DNA of 30,743 bases from DASQDN01 sp035630195 (GTDB lineage: Bacteria > Acidobacteriota > Terriglobia > Bryobacterales > Bryobacteraceae). Each line of letters starts with the position of its first letter. Position 1 is the stretch's first letter. Below are positions 23,083-30,743 of this stretch, in pieces. The DNA is taken from NCBI GenBank assembly GCA_035630195.1, contig DASQLD010000232.1, positions 1 through 30,743 on the forward strand, read 5' to 3'. Under the pieces are notes generated by a model. The model was not told the origin of the DNA. It saw only the letters and a list, made by a program, of their open reading frames with translations, and ran no database searches. A program made the translations under genes and the position numbers.

Positions 23083-24525
23083 TCAGCGTGCGACCGTGAA
23101 GGATATCGTATTGCTTTGCGATACGCCTTGGAATACCGTAAGCGTCGTGGCGCCGAGAGAAAGATCGGCAGGGACTTGAGCGTTAATTTGTGTCGGTGAC
23201 ACGTACAGCAATGCGGCCTCCTTCCCTCCCATCGTCACGCGTGTCGGGCTGCAAGAAAGCTGCGTCGGCCAAGGTTGTCCCCCACTGCAACTCGCCAGAG
23301 CCAGGTTGTTCCCATAAATCTCCACAATCGATCCCGGTGAGATTGCCGCGCCCCGCGAAGATGCATTAACCACCCCAGTGGCGACAATCGCCGGAGATCC
23401 CTGCGACCGCGTAGTCGGATGTGGAATTCCGCCGTACCTCGTCTTGACTCGATAAACGCTCGTTGTCGCTGTAATAAAGAGCGTCTTCCAGTCAGCTCCA
23501 CCGAAGCCGACGTTCAAGGCCCGCTCCGGCAGCAGGATCTTGCCGAGAAGCCGGCCGTTCGGATCATAGATCAGAACATTGCCGATACGGATTGGAGCCG
23601 AAGGGTCCTCCTGCAGACCCGCAACCCATAAATTGCCTCTGGCGTCCACTTTGTTGCCATCGGGACCGCCTGCTGGCAGGCTGTTCATGTCAACGAAGAT
23701 GCGATGGTTTGTGAGCGACCCATCAGCCTGAACATCGTATGCTCGCACAACGCGGTCTGGCGGGTTCGCCGAGTCGTTCACATACATGATCTTCTCGTCG
23801 ACCGATAGCGCAAGCCCGTTTGGACGGTTCGCATTGTTGGCGACTAGGTGAAGAGACCCGTTCGGCGCAATCCGGTAAATCCCCTGAAAGTCCAACTGCC
23901 GATCGATTTCAACCCCGTTGGCGCCGGGCGTCCGGTCGATACCGTATCCGGGGTCTGTAAAGTAGATCGACCCGTCGGATCGCCGCACCACAAAGTCATT
24001 CGGACTGTTTAGGCGCTTGCCTTCAAAATGCGATGCCAGAATCGTCTTCGTACCATTCGGCTCGCGCCGTGCCACTTGCCGGAGCGTGTGTTCGGCGACG
24101 ATTAGCCTGCCCTGATTATCCACGCCTAAACCATTCGGCCCGAAACCTACCTGGGTCTGCGGCGGCGGAAGGTCGAGAGGGTAATGAGACGCATAGTCAT
24201 AGATCGTTGTTTCGTGTCCCCATACCTGCTCCCGAATACGTATGATCGAATTCAGACGCGGATCGACAAACAGAACGGAGTCTTCATACCAGACCGGACC
24301 CTCTGCCCATCGGAATCCCGAGCCAATCCGGTCGATCAGCGGTCCGGCCACGTTCGGAGAGCCAGCCGGCTTAGGAGCATCGACGAATAAGTCGGCGAAA
24401 CTTGGATCGTTCGACACGAATGCGGTATCCCGGACTGGATAACCATCGGCCGCCCATCCGGATCTTAGCGCCGAGCCGGCGAATCCGAGTCCCAGCATAT
24501 GCCGTCGCGACAGAGTTGTTTTCAT
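23083..24525 (-). CDS. Exported SMP-30/gluconolactonase-like protein with Solibacter-type C-terminal domain
   Basis: The start is the ATG at 24525, supported by GGAAGGGA at 24531-24538 with five bases spacing; a GTG five codons earlier is less likely. The 480-residue product begins with a Tat-like signal (SRRHMLGLGFAGSAL). A six-bladed SMP-30/LRE propeller runs from about residue 60 to 370, with the expected metal-site residues: E75 (RWAEGPVW), N176 (NSPND), N236 (RPNGLA) and D289 (GGPDGNKVD). The family hydrolyses sugar lactones or related esters. Residues 381-480 (AISPGSIVEIYGNNLA, TRVTMGGKEAALLYVSPTQINAQVP) look like the repeated Solibacter C-terminal domain (TIGR03437 type), an Ig-like module of unknown role. 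The substrate is unassigned. The gene has no apparent partner. Confidence 0.92.
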   Translation of the reverse strand: MKTTLSRRHMLGLGFAGSALRSGWAADGYPVRDTAFVSNDPSFADLFVDAPKPAGSPNVAGPLIDRIGSGFRWAEGPVWYEDSVLFVDPRLNSIIRIREQVWGHETTIYDYASHYPLDLPPPQTQVGFGPNGLGVDNQGRLIVAEHTLRQVARREPNGTKTILASHFEGKRLNSPNDFVVRRSDGSIYFTDPGYGIDRTPGANGVEIDRQLDFQGIYRIAPNGSLHLVANNANRPNGLALSVDEKIMYVNDSANPPDRVVRAYDVQADGSLTNHRIFVDMNSLPAGGPDGNKVDARGNLWVAGLQEDPSAPIRIGNVLIYDPNGRLLGKILLPERALNVGFGGADWKTLFITATTSVYRVKTRYGGIPHPTTRSQGSPAIVATGVVNASSRGAAISPGSIVEIYGNNLALASCSGGQPWPTQLSCSPTRVTMGGKEAALLYVSPTQINAQVPADLSLGATTLTVFQGVSQSNTISFTVAR

Positions 24526-25004
24526 CAAAGTCCCTTCCACATGGAGTCGCAGATTGGTCCGCGTGAGATTTGTATGGTGACACTACACGATTGACTTGGC
24601 GAAACTACAGACCAAATCTGTTGTCTAGACCGGAGTCTTGTCATATCGCACCTCGGTTTCGGAGAACACGTGTTTGTTATCACTCGCTGAGGCCATATGT
24701 CAAGCGGTGCCTCCCTGATTGGTGTGCCACGGCGAGGCTCAGGTGATGGACCACGTCGGCGGCAAGTCGAACCGCGACCATATTTACTGTCGCCGCGGTC
24801 CGGAGACGCTTTCGGATTTGATCTGCTCACGAGATTTCGAAGCCAAGCTTTGCGACCGCCGCAGGCGCCGTTGGAGCGTCCGCGAGCGCCAAGAGCAGAC
24901 GAAAGCAATCACGATGCCAGCACTATACCCTGTCAGGTTTGAAGACTGCGAGGGCGCCAGCGCAGCCCGAATACAGTCGCCGCAGCGGCGTGGCATCCTG
25001 AAGT
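24526..25004. other. Divergent intergenic region, no recognisable gene
   Basis: About 480 bases lie between the SMP-30-like gene and the TPR gene at 25005, so both upstream regions are here. The open frames that cross it (for example 24784-25398 on the minus strand) look arginine-rich and are shadows of G/C-rich sequence. A small dyad, ACAGA ... TCTGT, lies near 24610. I see no convincing promoter, RNA or repeat. Confidence 0.55.
24531..24538 (-). promoter_or_regulatory. Strong ribosome binding site of the SMP-30-like gene
   Basis: The minus strand reads GGAAGGGA five bases before the ATG at 24525. It decides the start in favour of Met-Lys-Thr-Thr over the upstream GTG, which itself overlaps this site. 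Confidence 0.7.
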
Positions 25005-26276
25005 ATGCGGTGGCTGTGGCCCATTCTGCTGCTGCCCGGCAGTCTCTCGGGAGCGAATCTTGACGAGTTACTTGCGGCCTACCGCGCGAACCCTTCAGAC
25101 TGGAAGATCGCCCATCAGACGGCGCTCGCCTACACAGAGCGCAACCAGTACACACAGGCGGCCGGGTTCTACCGAAAGGCTCTGGCGGGCAACCCCGGAT
25201 TCTTGCCCGCGCGCAAGAATCTTGCCGTGGTCCTCTGGTTTGCGGGGCGCCGCTCGGAAGCGGAAGCGATCTTTCGCCAGTTGCTGCCGCAAATTCCGAG
25301 AGACCCCGTTCCCCGCCTTTATATCGGACTTGCAGCGCATGGCCGTGCGCAGCACAAAGACGCTCACGATCAGTTTGCCGCGGCGGGTGATCTTGCACTC
25401 TCGAATCCTGATGTGCTGCCGGAAGTGGTCGAGAGCTATCTGGCAGTGCAGGACAATTCCGTACTGGCCCACGCCGCTAAGTTGCTAGGTTCAGCGCGAG
25501 ATGGGCAGCTTTCTCTTCGCACCGCAGCAGTGCTCGACCGGTACGGCGCGGTGGAAGCAGCATATAGCGCTTACAGGCAAGCACTTGAATATGCGCCTTC
25601 GTGGGAGCCGACTTATATCGCGTTCGCAGCCTTCGCCTCCGCTCATCAAAACAACCGGTATGCCGTGGAGATCATCGATCGCGGACTGAAGCAGCTGCCC
25701 GCGTCCGCGGCACTGCGCTTTCAGCGTGGGCTTCTGATTGCGATGGAAGGAGACCGCGAGGCGGCCGCGCAGGAGTTCCGCGCTGCCTCGAAAGCCGATC
25801 CGGGTTGGAGCCTACCCGTGCTTGCAGCGGGGGTGCTGGAACTGGAAGATGGTCGCGCGGCGGAGGCCGCCGAAACGTTTGGGCGTGTGCTGCAGGATCA
25901 CCCCGATGACCGGTATGCGCCCTATCTCCGCGCACTGGCGCTAAGCCGCGGTGGCGACGAATTCACTCGGCCCGAGCAGATCGCTTTGCTGGAGCGCGCA
26001 GTCCGTGTGAATCCGACCGACGCGCGAGCGCGGACGCTCCTCGGCCAGTCCTACGTGTCTGCCGGGCGCGCAGCCGAGGGGCTCACGCAACTGAAGCGCG
26101 CGGTCTCAATCGACGAGCGCAATCCTACGGCGCATTATCAACTATCGTTGGCGCTACGCAGAGCGGGTCGTGTCGCCCAGGCGGATCGCCACCTGGCTCG
26201 CTTCCGTGAACTGCGCGCCGCAGCCGCAAAGCAACAGGAGACAGAACTAGTCCAGTTTTTGAAAGTGGAGCGGTAA
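25005..26276 (+). CDS. Exported TPR protein
   Basis: The 423-residue product has a short signal peptide (RWLWPILLLPGSLSGA, about residues 2-17) and about ten TPR-like hairpins, including WKIAHQTALAYTERNQYTQA, ALRFQRGLLIAMEGDREAAA and ARTLLGQSYVSAGRAAEGLT, ending in a charged helix. It is in the same class as the TPR proteins at 5718, 12337, 13380 and 26281, and is a likely protein-binding scaffold in the periplasm or envelope. Its stop codon faces the stop of the TPR gene at 26281 with four bases between them. No strong ribosome site is seen (CCTGAAGT before ATG). Function is unknown. Confidence 0.86.
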   Translation: MRWLWPILLLPGSLSGANLDELLAAYRANPSDWKIAHQTALAYTERNQYTQAAGFYRKALAGNPGFLPARKNLAVVLWFAGRRSEAEAIFRQLLPQIPRDPVPRLYIGLAAHGRAQHKDAHDQFAAAGDLALSNPDVLPEVVESYLAVQDNSVLAHAAKLLGSARDGQLSLRTAAVLDRYGAVEAAYSAYRQALEYAPSWEPTYIAFAAFASAHQNNRYAVEIIDRGLKQLPASAALRFQRGLLIAMEGDREAAAQEFRAASKADPGWSLPVLAAGVLELEDGRAAEAAETFGRVLQDHPDDRYAPYLRALALSRGGDEFTRPEQIALLERAVRVNPTDARARTLLGQSYVSAGRAAEGLTQLKRAVSIDERNPTAHYQLSLALRRAGRVAQADRHLARFRELRAAAAKQQETELVQFLKVER

Positions 26277-26280
26277 CGAT

Positions 26281-27447
26281 CTATCGTTTCAAGCGGCGGA
26301 ACTTTTCCAATTCCGAACGCGCCTTTTCCTCGTTTCCGAGTTTCTTGTAGAGACTCGATAGCCTGTAGTGCAACGTCGCATTTTCTGGTTCCAGTTGCGC
26401 GGCGCGCTCATACCGCTCGAGAGCCGCCGTCAGATTCCCCGCGGCCTGCTCGAGGATACCCATTTGGAGGTGCGCAGAAAACAAGTCTGGGTCGAGTTCG
26501 AGCGCTCGTGTCAACGCCTGCATTACGTTCTGCGGATTTCCGCCGTCAGCCTGAAGGATTGCTGCGTAGTGCGCATACGCAGCCGCATCGTCGGGCCGTG
26601 GCGCCAGATACTTCTCGAACTCTACGTGGATCTGCTGCTGCAGCGCTCCCGCCGACTCATAGGCTTTGCCGAGTAAGTCGAATGCTCGCGGGCCAGGATC
26701 GATGCGCACTGCTTCGAGCAGCGCAGCAGCCGCGGCTTCATGTTGTCCCGCAAGATACAGCGCCGACCCGAGTCCAAGGCGCACTCGCGAGGACTTCGTG
26801 AACTCTTGCGCGGCGGCTCGGAATGCGGCAACGGAGCCTTCGATATTCCCGTTCGTCAGCAGCATCGCTGCATAATCGACGCGGTAGTCTTCATTCCCTG
26901 GCTCGAGGCGCGCGGCTACTGCGAACGCTTCCAATGCTGCGAGCATATTGCCCGCGTTCTCTTCAGCACTGCCGAGAAGGTTTGCGGCAGCCGCGCCCTG
27001 GACACGGCGCAGGAACGGAATAGCCGCCGCGGACTCGCCCGCTTTCGCGAGTAGTGTACCCACGTGCCCGCTCGCCGCTGCGTCTCCGGCAATCATCGCG
27101 TTCAGCTTTACGGCAGTTCCGCGCGCCTCGGCAATCTTGTTTAATCGAAGCTCGCAATCCAGCCGGCCGATCAGCGCTCGCGCATCGCCCGGTACCGCTG
27201 AGAAGTGTTGTAGTCCCGCGACGCTATCTCCGTCAACGAGAGCCACAATACCCAAACTTATATGTGCAGTGGCATTGGCGGGATCGGCGGCTAGAACTGC
27301 TTTGAACTCTTTTTTGGCAGCCGCATACTGGCGGGCTGCCAGGGCGGACTGCCCGGCCTTTATCCGCGCCTCGACCTCGGCTGGCGGGGGCTCCGCTGCG
27401 AGCAGCGAGGCCCCCAGCAGAGCAACCGAGACAAGGACACCAAGCAT
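26281..27447 (-). CDS. Exported TPR protein coupled to the second TonB-dependent receptor
   Basis: The 388-residue product begins at the ATG at 27447, whose A is the last base of the receptor's TGA stop (TGATG); a GTG one codon earlier is also possible. Either way the ribosome finishing the receptor can restart here. The first 19 residues (LGVLVSVALLGASLLAAEP) are a signal peptide. The body is TPR-like (ALAARQYAAAKKEFKAVLAA, RVRLGLGSALYLAGQHEAAA, TLHYRLSSLYKKLGNEEKAR), about nine units. It is the counterpart of the TPR gene at 12337 and probably works with its receptor. A SusD-like role is a hypothesis. It converges on the TPR gene at 25005. Confidence 0.88.
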   Translation of the reverse strand: MLGVLVSVALLGASLLAAEPPPAEVEARIKAGQSALAARQYAAAKKEFKAVLAADPANATAHISLGIVALVDGDSVAGLQHFSAVPGDARALIGRLDCELRLNKIAEARGTAVKLNAMIAGDAAASGHVGTLLAKAGESAAAIPFLRRVQGAAAANLLGSAEENAGNMLAALEAFAVAARLEPGNEDYRVDYAAMLLTNGNIEGSVAAFRAAAQEFTKSSRVRLGLGSALYLAGQHEAAAAALLEAVRIDPGPRAFDLLGKAYESAGALQQQIHVEFEKYLAPRPDDAAAYAHYAAILQADGGNPQNVMQALTRALELDPDLFSAHLQMGILEQAAGNLTAALERYERAAQLEPENATLHYRLSSLYKKLGNEEKARSELEKFRRLKR

Positions 27448-30400
27448 CACCAGAGTAGTTTAAGCGCAACCTGCATAATTCGCGGATCACCTGCACTTCG
27501 AATTCTCCCGAACGCATCCGAGGATACGTTGGTGGTCGGATTCGCCAGATTCACCTGATTGAACGCGTTGAAGGCCTCGCCCCGGAGTTGCAGCCGGAGT
27601 TGTTCGGTAAATCGGAAGTCCTTCATCAGCGCCAAGTCTGTCGCATTCAGCGCTGGACCGCTGATTAAACCTCGTCCGGCGTTCCCGTATGTGCCACGGG
27701 GCACCTGACCCGTCGGCACGAACGCAGAGGTATTGAAGAACTGCGAGATCATCGCGCCACGGCTGGAGTGATCAATCACAATATCTTTGACCGTCACGCC
27801 GGGCTGAAGCTGCGCGTGCTGATCGCCGAACGTCCCATCCAGCGCAACGTCGTCGCCCATCAGGAACGTCATTGGCGCACCGCTCTGGATGGTCGTGATT
27901 CCGGAAATTGTCCACCCGCCCAAGAATGCGTCAGCAACGGGATTGCTCAGCTTCTGTGCCGGGGAATATACCCAGGAGGCCACGAAGGCGTGCCGGCGAT
28001 CCCAGTCCGAACGCCCCCGTTCATCGCGCAGGTTGAAGGGATTTGCCACGCTACCCCCGAGGTTACTGGTGGAGCTTGTATCGATCGACTTCGACAGCGT
28101 GTACGCTGCCGAGACGGTCACGCCCTTGGAGAAGCGCTTGTTCAGCTGTGTCTGCCAGGAGTGGTACCAACTACGGAAATCGTTGCCTAGCATGAAGCCC
28201 TGCGGCGACAGAATGCCCGGCTCGAAGATGACGCGGTCATTGATGTTTTGGTCCGAGGGCGGCGAGCCGTCGCGTGAGGATGGCCGGAATGCCGCCGGGT
28301 TGTATGTGCGGAGCGCCGGTAGCTTGATGCCGATCTTTCCCGCATATGCGGTTTCGAGCATGAGCGAAGGGGTGATCTGCCTCTGGATGGACAGGTTGAA
28401 CGCCTGAATGTACGGCGTTCGGAGCGCGAGTCCAGTGAAGACTCCACCAACCGGCAGCGGGAACAGCGGGCAGTCAACGCCGGGATAAGCGGCAATCGTA
28501 CGGCACCCGAACTGACCTGTAGTCGTGGCCGGAGGCGCAGTGCGGCCGACGCTGCCGAACGGATCCTCGATCCTTCCGCTGAAGGCGCTAGCGAAGCCTG
28601 CGAACGGCGGGTTCTCCTGGGCCAGTGAATCGGCATTGATGCTCTCATAGAACATGCCGTACCCGGTGCGCAACGATGTTTTGCCGTCACCAAAAATGTC
28701 CCACGCCAACCCGATCCGGGGCGCCCAGTTGTTCATGTCATTATTGGCCAAACCGCGCGGCAGATCTCCGGGGAACAACACACCCGGCGGGGCGTCGGGA
28801 ACTACGGTCGATTGTTGGCCCGGCACTACGGTATTGATTCGGTCGTTCTTCTCGACCCAAGGCAGGAAGGGTTCGTACCGAATTCCGAGGGTGAGCGTTA
28901 GGCGCGGGTGGAGTCGCCACTCATCTTGAAAGAACGCGGCATGCGCGTACGTGGAGACGTCGGTATCACGAATACCGAAGTTCAGGTTGATATTGTCGTA
29001 TGCGCCCAGCAAGAAATCCGCCGTCGGATCACCGGTTCTGGCGCCTGTGAACGCGATGCTCGGCGAGCCGATGAATATCTGTTGGAACTGAAGCTTTAGC
29101 ATCTCGTAGCCGAACTTAAAGCTGTGTTTGCCGCGAATCCAACTCATGCTGTCCTTGAACTGGTAATTCTTGCTGACAAAACGCGTCGTGAAGCCGGAGC
29201 CCAGGGTAAAGTTATCGGCGACATCCACTGAGACTGCCCCGGTTGGAACGTACTGGGGCATGTTGATCCCCAGTTCCTGCGGCGCGATCGTATCCGACTG
29301 CAACTGGTTCGATGGTGTATTCAGATAGCCGAATGTGAACTGGTTGATAAGCGTCGGGGTAAATGTGATGGTGTCGTTCACGGACAACTGCTGGGTTTTC
29401 TGATCGAAGTTCTCTCCGATATAACCGGGGATGTTGCCGCCGGCAAACGGGGACGAGCGGGAATTTCTGTCCTCAAACCAGCTGCCGTAGATACGATGGC
29501 GCTCGCTTTGGTTCCAGTCCCCGCGAAACATATACAAATCGCCGTCGCGCGGGCTGGCAGCGAGAGAATTAATTTCGCCGGTCGGCGAAATCGGGACATA
29601 CTTCAGTAGGTTCGTCGCTACGGGGCTGATACATCCGGTAGCGATCCTGTTTCCGGACACGCATGGATTGCCCGACCCATCGGTAAACGGAAGGTTAGTG
29701 ATTGGGTCGATTGCATTGGTCAGCGTCACACTTGACCCTGTAAAATCCCCAGCACGCTGCGCCGCGGACGGCACGAAAGCCTCCACGGATTGCGCCTCGC
29801 GCCGGTCCCGCAGGCCCTGGTATGTGCCGAAGATGAAAACTTTATCTTTGATAATCGGGGCTCCGGCGGCAACGCCGAACTGGTTCTGTTTCAGGTCAGG
29901 CACGCGGTCTGCAAAGAAGTTCCGCGCGTTCATCGCGTCGTTGCGCAGGAACTCCCACGCGGAGCCGTGAAACTGATTCGTGCCGGCTCGCGACACTACG
30001 TTGACCTGTGAACCGGGGTTGCGTCCGTACTCCGCGGCGAAGTTATGCGTCAGGATCCGAACCTCCTGCACTGCATCCGGCGGAGGGAAGTTCATGCCTG
30101 TGTTGCGCGAGGGGTTATTGAAGTAGCCGCCATTCAGCGTGAACAGATTCATGTTGGACCGACCGCCGTTGACGTTCATGCCTGGTCCACCTCGCGCATC
30201 GTTCATCTGCTGCGGCGCGCTGACGTTCAGGACACCTGGAAGAATCCGCGCCAGTCCAATCACATTCCGCCCGTTGAGCGGCAGGTCTACCACGCGGCGG
30301 TCGTCGATCAGGCCCGACATAGTGGCGGACGTAGTGTCCACGAGCGGCGCAGCCGCATCGATCGTTACCTGCGTCTCCACTGCGCCCACCTGCAGGTTTG

Positions 30401-30734
30401 CATCTACGCGAAGGTTTTGGTTTACGGTCAGTTGTAGCCCCGTCTGCGTCTGCCGTTGGAAGCCCTTGGCCTCTACGGTGACGTCATAGGTCCCAGGCGG
30501 CAGCGCGAGCAGCTGATAAAAACCTTCGGAATTGGTCTCGGCGGTTCGCACGAGTTGCTGTTCTGTCATTCTTGCGGTGACGCCGGCATTCGGTACGATG
30601 GCGCCGGTCGAGTCCCGCACATAGCCGTTGATATTGGCCGTTGCCGTCTGCGCCCGGATGGGAGAGACGAGCCCCAAAAACCAGCCGGCGGCCAGAACGA
30701 CTGCGGCCGAACTTAAACGTCGATGAGTCGACAT
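27447..30734 (-). CDS. Oar-like TonB-dependent receptor with carboxypeptidase-regulatory-like domain (second copy type)
   Basis: The 1095-residue outer-membrane protein begins nine bases from the window edge, so its promoter and most of its leader are not visible. It matches the receptor at 9069 in layout: signal peptide to about 28, regulatory-like domain at about 32-115 (INGYVRDSTGAIVPNAGV), LPLNGRN again at 151-157, plug with VNGGRSNMNLFTLNGG, long barrel with GEAFNAFNQVNLANP, and a terminal aromatic residue (QVALKLLW). Two Cys pairs (CVSGNRIATGC and CRTIAAYPGVDC) are absent from the first receptor and may brace external loops. The TPR gene at 26281 follows with overlapping stop and start codons. 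The plug and loop sequences differ enough from the first receptor that different substrates are likely. Confidence 0.95.
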   Translation of the reverse strand: MSTHRRLSSAAVVLAAGWFLGLVSPIRAQTATANINGYVRDSTGAIVPNAGVTARMTEQQLVRTAETNSEGFYQLLALPPGTYDVTVEAKGFQRQTQTGLQLTVNQNLRVDANLQVGAVETQVTIDAAAPLVDTTSATMSGLIDDRRVVDLPLNGRNVIGLARILPGVLNVSAPQQMNDARGGPGMNVNGGRSNMNLFTLNGGYFNNPSRNTGMNFPPPDAVQEVRILTHNFAAEYGRNPGSQVNVVSRAGTNQFHGSAWEFLRNDAMNARNFFADRVPDLKQNQFGVAAGAPIIKDKVFIFGTYQGLRDRREAQSVEAFVPSAAQRAGDFTGSSVTLTNAIDPITNLPFTDGSGNPCVSGNRIATGCISPVATNLLKYVPISPTGEINSLAASPRDGDLYMFRGDWNQSERHRIYGSWFEDRNSRSSPFAGGNIPGYIGENFDQKTQQLSVNDTITFTPTLINQFTFGYLNTPSNQLQSDTIAPQELGINMPQYVPTGAVSVDVADNFTLGSGFTTRFVSKNYQFKDSMSWIRGKHSFKFGYEMLKLQFQQIFIGSPSIAFTGARTGDPTADFLLGAYDNINLNFGIRDTDVSTYAHAAFFQDEWRLHPRLTLTLGIRYEPFLPWVEKNDRINTVVPGQQSTVVPDAPPGVLFPGDLPRGLANNDMNNWAPRIGLAWDIFGDGKTSLRTGYGMFYESINADSLAQENPPFAGFASAFSGRIEDPFGSVGRTAPPATTTGQFGCRTIAAYPGVDCPLFPLPVGGVFTGLALRTPYIQAFNLSIQRQITPSLMLETAYAGKIGIKLPALRTYNPAAFRPSSRDGSPPSDQNINDRVIFEPGILSPQGFMLGNDFRSWYHSWQTQLNKRFSKGVTVSAAYTLSKSIDTSSTSNLGGSVANPFNLRDERGRSDWDRRHAFVASWVYSPAQKLSNPVADAFLGGWTISGITTIQSGAPMTFLMGDDVALDGTFGDQHAQLQPGVTVKDIVIDHSSRGAMISQFFNTSAFVPTGQVPRGTYGNAGRGLISGPALNATDLALMKDFRFTEQLRLQLRGEAFNAFNQVNLANPTTNVSSDAFGRIRSAGDPRIMQVALKLLW

Positions 30735-30743
30735 GCTTTGTTT

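Noticed and set aside
24784..25398. 204-residue minus-strand frame crossing the TPR start at 25005
   Set aside because: Arginine-rich shadow of the TPR gene; no signal peptide, ribosome site or family.
1..30743. CRISPR arrays, tRNA or rRNA genes, prophage or integrase genes
   Set aside because: No regularly spaced repeats, cloverleaf-like segments, rRNA motifs or recombinase motifs were noticed on reading through.

Overview
The window looks like chromosomal DNA from an acidobacterium, most likely of the Bryobacterales / Candidatus Solibacter type. The clues are an ADOP-type permease paired with a PadR regulator, two very large Oar-like TonB-dependent receptors with an N-terminal carboxypeptidase-regulatory-like domain and the LPLNGRN segment, a gene ending in what I read as the Solibacter C-terminal domain (TIGR03437 type), a CRTAC1/UnbV beta-propeller protein, and an unusual density of exported TPR proteins. 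This placement is inference from protein character, since no rRNA or other marker is present. I saw no tRNA, rRNA, CRISPR array or intact insertion sequence.

Layout. 1-1674: the 3' part of an exported subtilisin-like protease, then a small Cys/His protein (1736-1945). 1998-3902, minus strand: a PQQ-type beta-propeller protein carrying two EF-hand loops and an exported NTF2-like protein. 3970-5271: a short-chain dehydrogenase converging on a DUF1772 membrane protein. 5272-5717 has no recognisable gene. 5718-13377, plus strand: a four-gene block of TPR protein, CRTAC1/UnbV propeller, TonB-dependent receptor and TPR protein, facing a minus-strand pair (13380-15423) of a TPR protein and a phosphonoacetate-hydrolase-like phosphatase with a Tat-like signal. 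15513-16109: a CHRD protein with a PEP-CTERM tail. About 770 bases without a credible gene follow, then a DinB-like protein (16880-17359). 17385-19503, minus strand: an exported cyclase-family protein and an exported protein of unknown function. 19690-19893: a small acidobacterial-type protein. 19977-22960: PadR regulator and ADOP permease, overlapping by ATGA. 23083-24525: an exported SMP-30/gluconolactonase-like enzyme with the Solibacter-type tail. 25005-30734: a TPR protein converging on a TonB-dependent receptor/TPR pair.

How the genes may work together. The most striking structure is the repeated pairing of a giant TonB-dependent receptor with an immediately downstream exported TPR protein, once with a one-base gap (12335/12337) and once with stop and start codons sharing a base (27447). 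SusD, the partner of SusC receptors in Bacteroidetes, is itself built on TPR-like helices. A reasonable but unproven reading is that these TPR proteins are the receptor partners in a SusCD-like envelope uptake system, with the CRTAC1 propeller as an extra component at one locus. Most other genes encode exported proteins, so the region is dominated by envelope and secretory functions.
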